A stretch of 8,774 bases of DNA from Desulfobacteraceae bacterium (GTDB lineage Bacteria > Desulfobacterota > Desulfobacteria > Desulfobacterales > BuS5), in contig JAUVKE010000090.1 of assembly GCA_030592105.1 (NCBI GenBank), positions 1 through 8,774 of the forward strand, read 5' to 3'. The notes beneath the pieces were generated by a model that made no database searches, had not been told where the DNA came from, and saw nothing but the letters and a program-made list of their open reading frames with translations. The translations under genes were made by a program, and so were the position numbers. This document shows, in pieces, positions 6,472 through 8,774 of the stretch. How positions within the stretch are numbered: the first letter of the stretch is position 1; each line of letters starts with the position of its first letter.

Positions 6472-7054
6472 ATATGTAAAAAAAATTAAAATAAAATTTT
6501 TGCTCCTTTTTTTCCCTTTTATTTTTTTATGCGCCATTATAATTATTTTTATGGAACGCAGGGATGTTACAAAAGAGCCTGAAAAACTTATCTCCTCGAT
6601 CCCTGAAAACGCAGATATTTTTATTGGTAAAATATACCATGAGGCTGCAAAAAACGGAAAAAAAGAATGGTCCCTTACTGCAGATGCAGGACATTACGGC
6701 AAAATAGGGAAACAATTGGTTTTAAAGGGTTTGTCAGTTATATTTTTTTTAAAGGATGATACCCGGATTAGCCTCACAGCTGAAAAAGGGGTACTCAATA
6801 CAGACTCCAATGATCTAAAAGTAACCAACAATGTTGTTGTAAAAAATAAGGATTATACGATTTTTACAGATAGATTGCATTATGATCACGATAAACGTAT
6901 GATCATAACAGAGACTACGGTAAAAATTAAAAGTGAATCGGTCTCTTTTGCCGCTTCCGGAATGACTGTCACCCTGGATAAAAAGAGGCTCCAGCTGGAT
7001 GGGAATGTGTCAGGATTTTTTAATGATAAAATGATTCTCAATTCAAAGCCATGA
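6458..7054 (+). CDS. lptC: LPS export system protein LptC, inner-membrane anchored
   Basis: LptC joins the LptBFG ABC transporter in the inner membrane to the periplasmic LptA bridge and passes LPS onward. The 198-residue protein has a short basic N-terminus (MLYHRYVKKIKIK), one membrane helix at about 13-32 (FLLLFFPFIFLCAIIIIF), and a periplasmic beta-jellyroll domain with the alternating pattern of the LptC/OstA family, for example LTAEKGVLNTDSNDLKVTNN and YTIFTDRLHYDHDKR. The ATG overlaps the end of kdsC and has AGGA six bases upstream inside kdsC. Its TGA stop overlaps the lptA ATG (ATGA), which implies translational coupling. LptC sequences diverge quickly, so the call rests on topology, domain pattern and operon position together. 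Confidence 0.9.
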   Translation: MLYHRYVKKIKIKFLLLFFPFIFLCAIIIIFMERRDVTKEPEKLISSIPENADIFIGKIYHEAAKNGKKEWSLTADAGHYGKIGKQLVLKGLSVIFFLKDDTRISLTAEKGVLNTDSNDLKVTNNVVVKNKDYTIFTDRLHYDHDKRMIITETTVKIKSESVSFAASGMTVTLDKKRLQLDGNVSGFFNDKMILNSKP

Positions 7055-7604
7055 AGAAGTATCATCATATTTTTATCTGTTTAATGGTAATTTTTCCGGT
7101 GGTTATTTGTTTTCCTTTTTTTCATTGAGTGCTGATGATGCAAAAATGGCTCCCACTGCAAAACCTGGCTCAGGAAAAATTCATGTTACCGCAGATAGAT
7201 TGATCATCGATCAGATAAAAGGATGCGCAGAATTTTCCGGTAACGTCAAAACTGTTCGGAAAACCACAGTGGTGACCTCTGACCGTCTTGAAATATTTTA
7301 TAAAAAGAGTGTTAAGGCGGGTAAAAAAAAGACCGCAACCAATGAATCCATAAGCAGGATTATTGCCACAGGTAATGTTGAAATAATATTTGATAATGAG
7401 TTTGCTAAAACTGACAGGGCTGTATATGCTGTTAAGACAGAGACTCTTGTTTTATCAGGTAATTCAAGCGTGACAAGGGAAAATACTTTTGTAACCGGTG
7501 CAAAGATCATTATTTATGTCGCTGACGGACGGATTAAGGTGGATAGCAGTGACAAAAAACCTGTGAAGGTTATTTTTTCACAAGAAGAATTATCAGGTAA
7601 TTGA
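7051..7604 (+). CDS. lptA: Periplasmic LPS bridge protein LptA, reading frame interrupted by a -1 shift
   Basis: LptA molecules link LptC to LptD and carry LPS across the periplasm. The ATG at 7051 overlaps the lptC stop (ATGA) and encodes a signal peptide: MKK, then hydrophobic residues from IFICLMVIFPVVICFPFF. This frame ends at TGA (7126-7128) after 25 codons. The mature domain lies in the -1 frame to the stop at 7604. Slipping back one base on T7 at 7116-7122 gives 24 residues, then SLSADDAKMAPT and the rest, 184 residues in total, matching the usual LptA length (E. coli 185) and restoring a cleavage site SLSA/DD. The OstA-like pattern is clear: IHVTADRLIIDQIKGCAEFS, VVTSDRLEIFY, IIATGNVEI and AKTDRAVYAV. 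Without a shift, the mature frame has only a TTG at 7107 and no basic n-region, so the product would not be exported. Alternatives are a sequencing error in the T-run, a real mutation, or recoding. Confidence 0.88.
7116..7122 (+). other. In-phase T_TTT_TTT slippery heptamer in lptA
   Basis: In the signal-peptide frame the codons read CCT TTT TTT CAT TGA. The seven T's therefore form X_XXY_YYZ in the phase needed for tandem -1 slippage of two Phe tRNAs, after which TCA (7122-7124) is the next codon and the mature LptA frame is open. A GGTGG at 7098-7102, about 14 bases upstream, could pair weakly with 16S rRNA as a stimulator. Downstream, only a small CCTG-GCT-CAGG hairpin about 40 bases away is visible, so no strong stimulatory structure is evident. 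Confidence 0.6.
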
Positions 7605-7659
7605 GTTATATTTACCGAATTTTAAAACAGGATTATTATCCGGCAATCTATAGTTGAAT

Positions 7660-8382
7660 ATGGGAACATTCTCTTTGCAAAATTTGGTTAAAGTTTATAG
7701 TAATAGAAAAGTGGTAAATTCTGTAACGATAAATATTGACAAAAAGAGTATTGTTGGATTGCTGGGACCAAATGGTGCGGGTAAGACCACAACGTTTTAT
7801 ATGGGGATAGGTATGGTCAAGCCTGATAAAGGACAAATTTTCATGGGGGAACAGGAAATTACCGATTTACCCATGTATAAAAGGGCGCGCAAAGGGATTG
7901 GCTATCTTCCCCAGGAACCGTCAGTATTTAAAAAGCTCACGGTTCGTCAAAATATTATTGCTGTTTTAGAAGGGCTTCACATATTAAAATCAGAGCAGAA
8001 TAACAGGGCGGATAAACTCTTTGAGGAGTTTGGAATATCCCATCTTGCGTCGCAAAAGGCTGGCCTCCTTTCCGGAGGAGAGAGAAGGCGTCTTGAGATA
8101 ACACGGGTGCTTGCAACTGATCCTTCTTTTATTCTTCTTGATGAACCCTTCGCAGGTATAGATCCACTGGCAGTTGCCGATATTAAAAAAATCATACGGC
8201 TTCTAAAAGATAAGGGCATAGGGGTTTTGATTTCAGATCATAATGTAAGGGAGACTCTTGAGGTTTGTGATGACGCTTATATATTAAATAATGGGCAGGT
8301 TATTGAATCCGGAACCCCTGAAAAAATTGCCGGCAGCAAAACAGTTCGCCGTATATACTTAGGGGATAACTTTAGTTTATAG
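7660..8382 (+). CDS. lptB: LPS export ABC transporter ATP-binding protein LptB
   Basis: The cytoplasmic ATPase of LptB2FGC, which powers extraction of LPS from the inner membrane. The 240-residue length matches E. coli LptB (241). Motifs numbered from the ATG: Walker A GPNGAGKTT (36-44); Q-loop YLPQEPSVF; signature LSGGERRRLEI; Walker B FILLDEPFAGIDPLAV; and switch histidine ISDHN. The FKKLTVRQNI and RRIYLGDNF phrases are typical of LptB rather than of branched amino-acid transport ATPases. The ATG at 7660 is chosen over a TTG six bases earlier because the family begins a few residues before the first strand; neither has a clear Shine-Dalgarno. It follows lptA by 55 bases and precedes rpoN by 26, the conserved order. 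The membrane partners LptF and LptG are not in the window and are usually encoded elsewhere. Confidence 0.97.
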   Translation: MGTFSLQNLVKVYSNRKVVNSVTINIDKKSIVGLLGPNGAGKTTTFYMGIGMVKPDKGQIFMGEQEITDLPMYKRARKGIGYLPQEPSVFKKLTVRQNIIAVLEGLHILKSEQNNRADKLFEEFGISHLASQKAGLLSGGERRRLEITRVLATDPSFILLDEPFAGIDPLAVADIKKIIRLLKDKGIGVLISDHNVRETLEVCDDAYILNNGQVIESGTPEKIAGSKTVRRIYLGDNFSL

Positions 8383-8408
8383 TTGTTTATAAAAAAATAG
8401 TTTTAAAA

Positions 8409-8774
8409 ATGGCATTTGAATTACAACAACAGCTCAAATTGACTCAACAGCTGGTAATGACTCCTCAGCTGCAAATGGCGATAAAGCTTTTGCAATTAAA
8501 CAGATTGGAACTTATTGATGCAATCCAGCAGGAGCTTGAGGAAAATCCCACACTGGAAGAGGCTCCAAATATTGAAACTGATGAGTCGACCACTGATGAG
8601 ATAGAGCTTAAACCTGATGATGATGATTCCACAAAAGAAGTTACCATAGAAGAGAATGTTAGAGATGACATTGACTGGAGTAATTATATGGATGAATATA
8701 ATTCTTCAGGTAAAACGCATTATGAAGGAGAAAAAAAAGATACTCCAAGTTTTGAAAATTTTATAGCTACTGAA
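8409..8774 (+). CDS. rpoN: RNA polymerase sigma-54 factor, N-terminal part, cut by the window end
   Basis: The first 122 codons are open to the last base of the window. Region I is complete and unmistakable: LQQQLKLTQQLVMTPQLQMA followed by IKLLQLNRLELIDAIQQELEENPTLEE, the Gln/Leu-rich segment that binds enhancer-activator ATPases and holds the polymerase closed. From about residue 50 comes the acidic, poorly conserved region II (TDESTTDEIELKPDDDD), then the beginning of the core-binding region (DDIDWSNYMDEYNSSG and onward). The DNA-binding domain and RpoN box would be beyond the window. The ATG is 26 bases after lptB, so it is probably part of the same transcript. No clear Shine-Dalgarno precedes it. 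Confidence 0.97.
   Translation, partial: MAFELQQQLKLTQQLVMTPQLQMAIKLLQLNRLELIDAIQQELEENPTLEEAPNIETDESTTDEIELKPDDDDSTKEVTIEENVRDDIDWSNYMDEYNSSGKTHYEGEKKDTPSFENFIATE

Noticed and set aside
7107..7604. lptA starting at the TTG at 7107 as an intact short gene
   Set aside because: It would lack the basic n-region and most of the signal peptide, has no ribosome binding site, and ignores the translationally coupled ATG at 7051 whose frame encodes an obvious signal peptide.
1..8774. CRISPR array, tRNA or rRNA genes, insertion sequence, phage genes
   Set aside because: No regularly spaced repeats, no cloverleaf-like or rRNA-like segments, and no transposase, integrase or phage proteins were recognised on either strand.

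Overview
The window suggests a Gram-negative anaerobe, most likely a Desulfobacterota (Desulfobacterales-type) bacterium. This is inferred from three things: an oxygen-sensitive glycyl radical enzyme with its radical-SAM activase, a lipopolysaccharide operon ordered kdsA-kdsC-lptC-lptA-lptB-rpoN as seen in that group, and AT-rich DNA. No rRNA or species marker is present.

Left half (about 160-4800, all on the minus strand), read in the direction of transcription: a crotonase-fold protein most like methylmalonyl-CoA decarboxylase (4801-4004), an 807-residue glycyl radical enzyme (GRE, 3824-1401), and its radical-SAM activating enzyme (1121-162). A strong bidirectional terminator lies between the GRE and the activase, and the activase has its own extended -10 promoter candidate. 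The GRE keeps the glycyl radical loop and a thiyl cysteine. Its active-site segment (TCMWWVIPG) lacks the C-x-E of GRE dehydratases, C-N/C-S lyases and arylacetate decarboxylases. It faintly resembles the CM-PG motif of the fumarate-adding (X-succinate synthase) branch, but no small FeS subunits are encoded nearby. The substrate is unknown. This is the candidate undescribed metabolic module.

Right half (about 4940-8774, all on the plus strand): a good sigma-70 type promoter precedes kdsA and kdsC (making and dephosphorylating KDO-8-phosphate), followed by lptC, lptA and lptB (inner-membrane anchor, periplasmic bridge and ATPase of the LPS transport machine), and the start of rpoN (sigma-54), which runs off the window. 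KDO made by the first two genes goes into the lipid A-core that the Lpt proteins export.

The sharpest sequence-level anomaly is in lptA. Its ATG overlaps the lptC stop (ATGA) and encodes a signal peptide, but that frame hits TGA after 25 codons. The mature LptA sequence continues in the -1 frame, and the two frames meet exactly at an in-phase T_TTT_TTT heptamer. This is either programmed -1 frameshifting or transcriptional slippage, a genuine mutation, or a homopolymer sequencing error.
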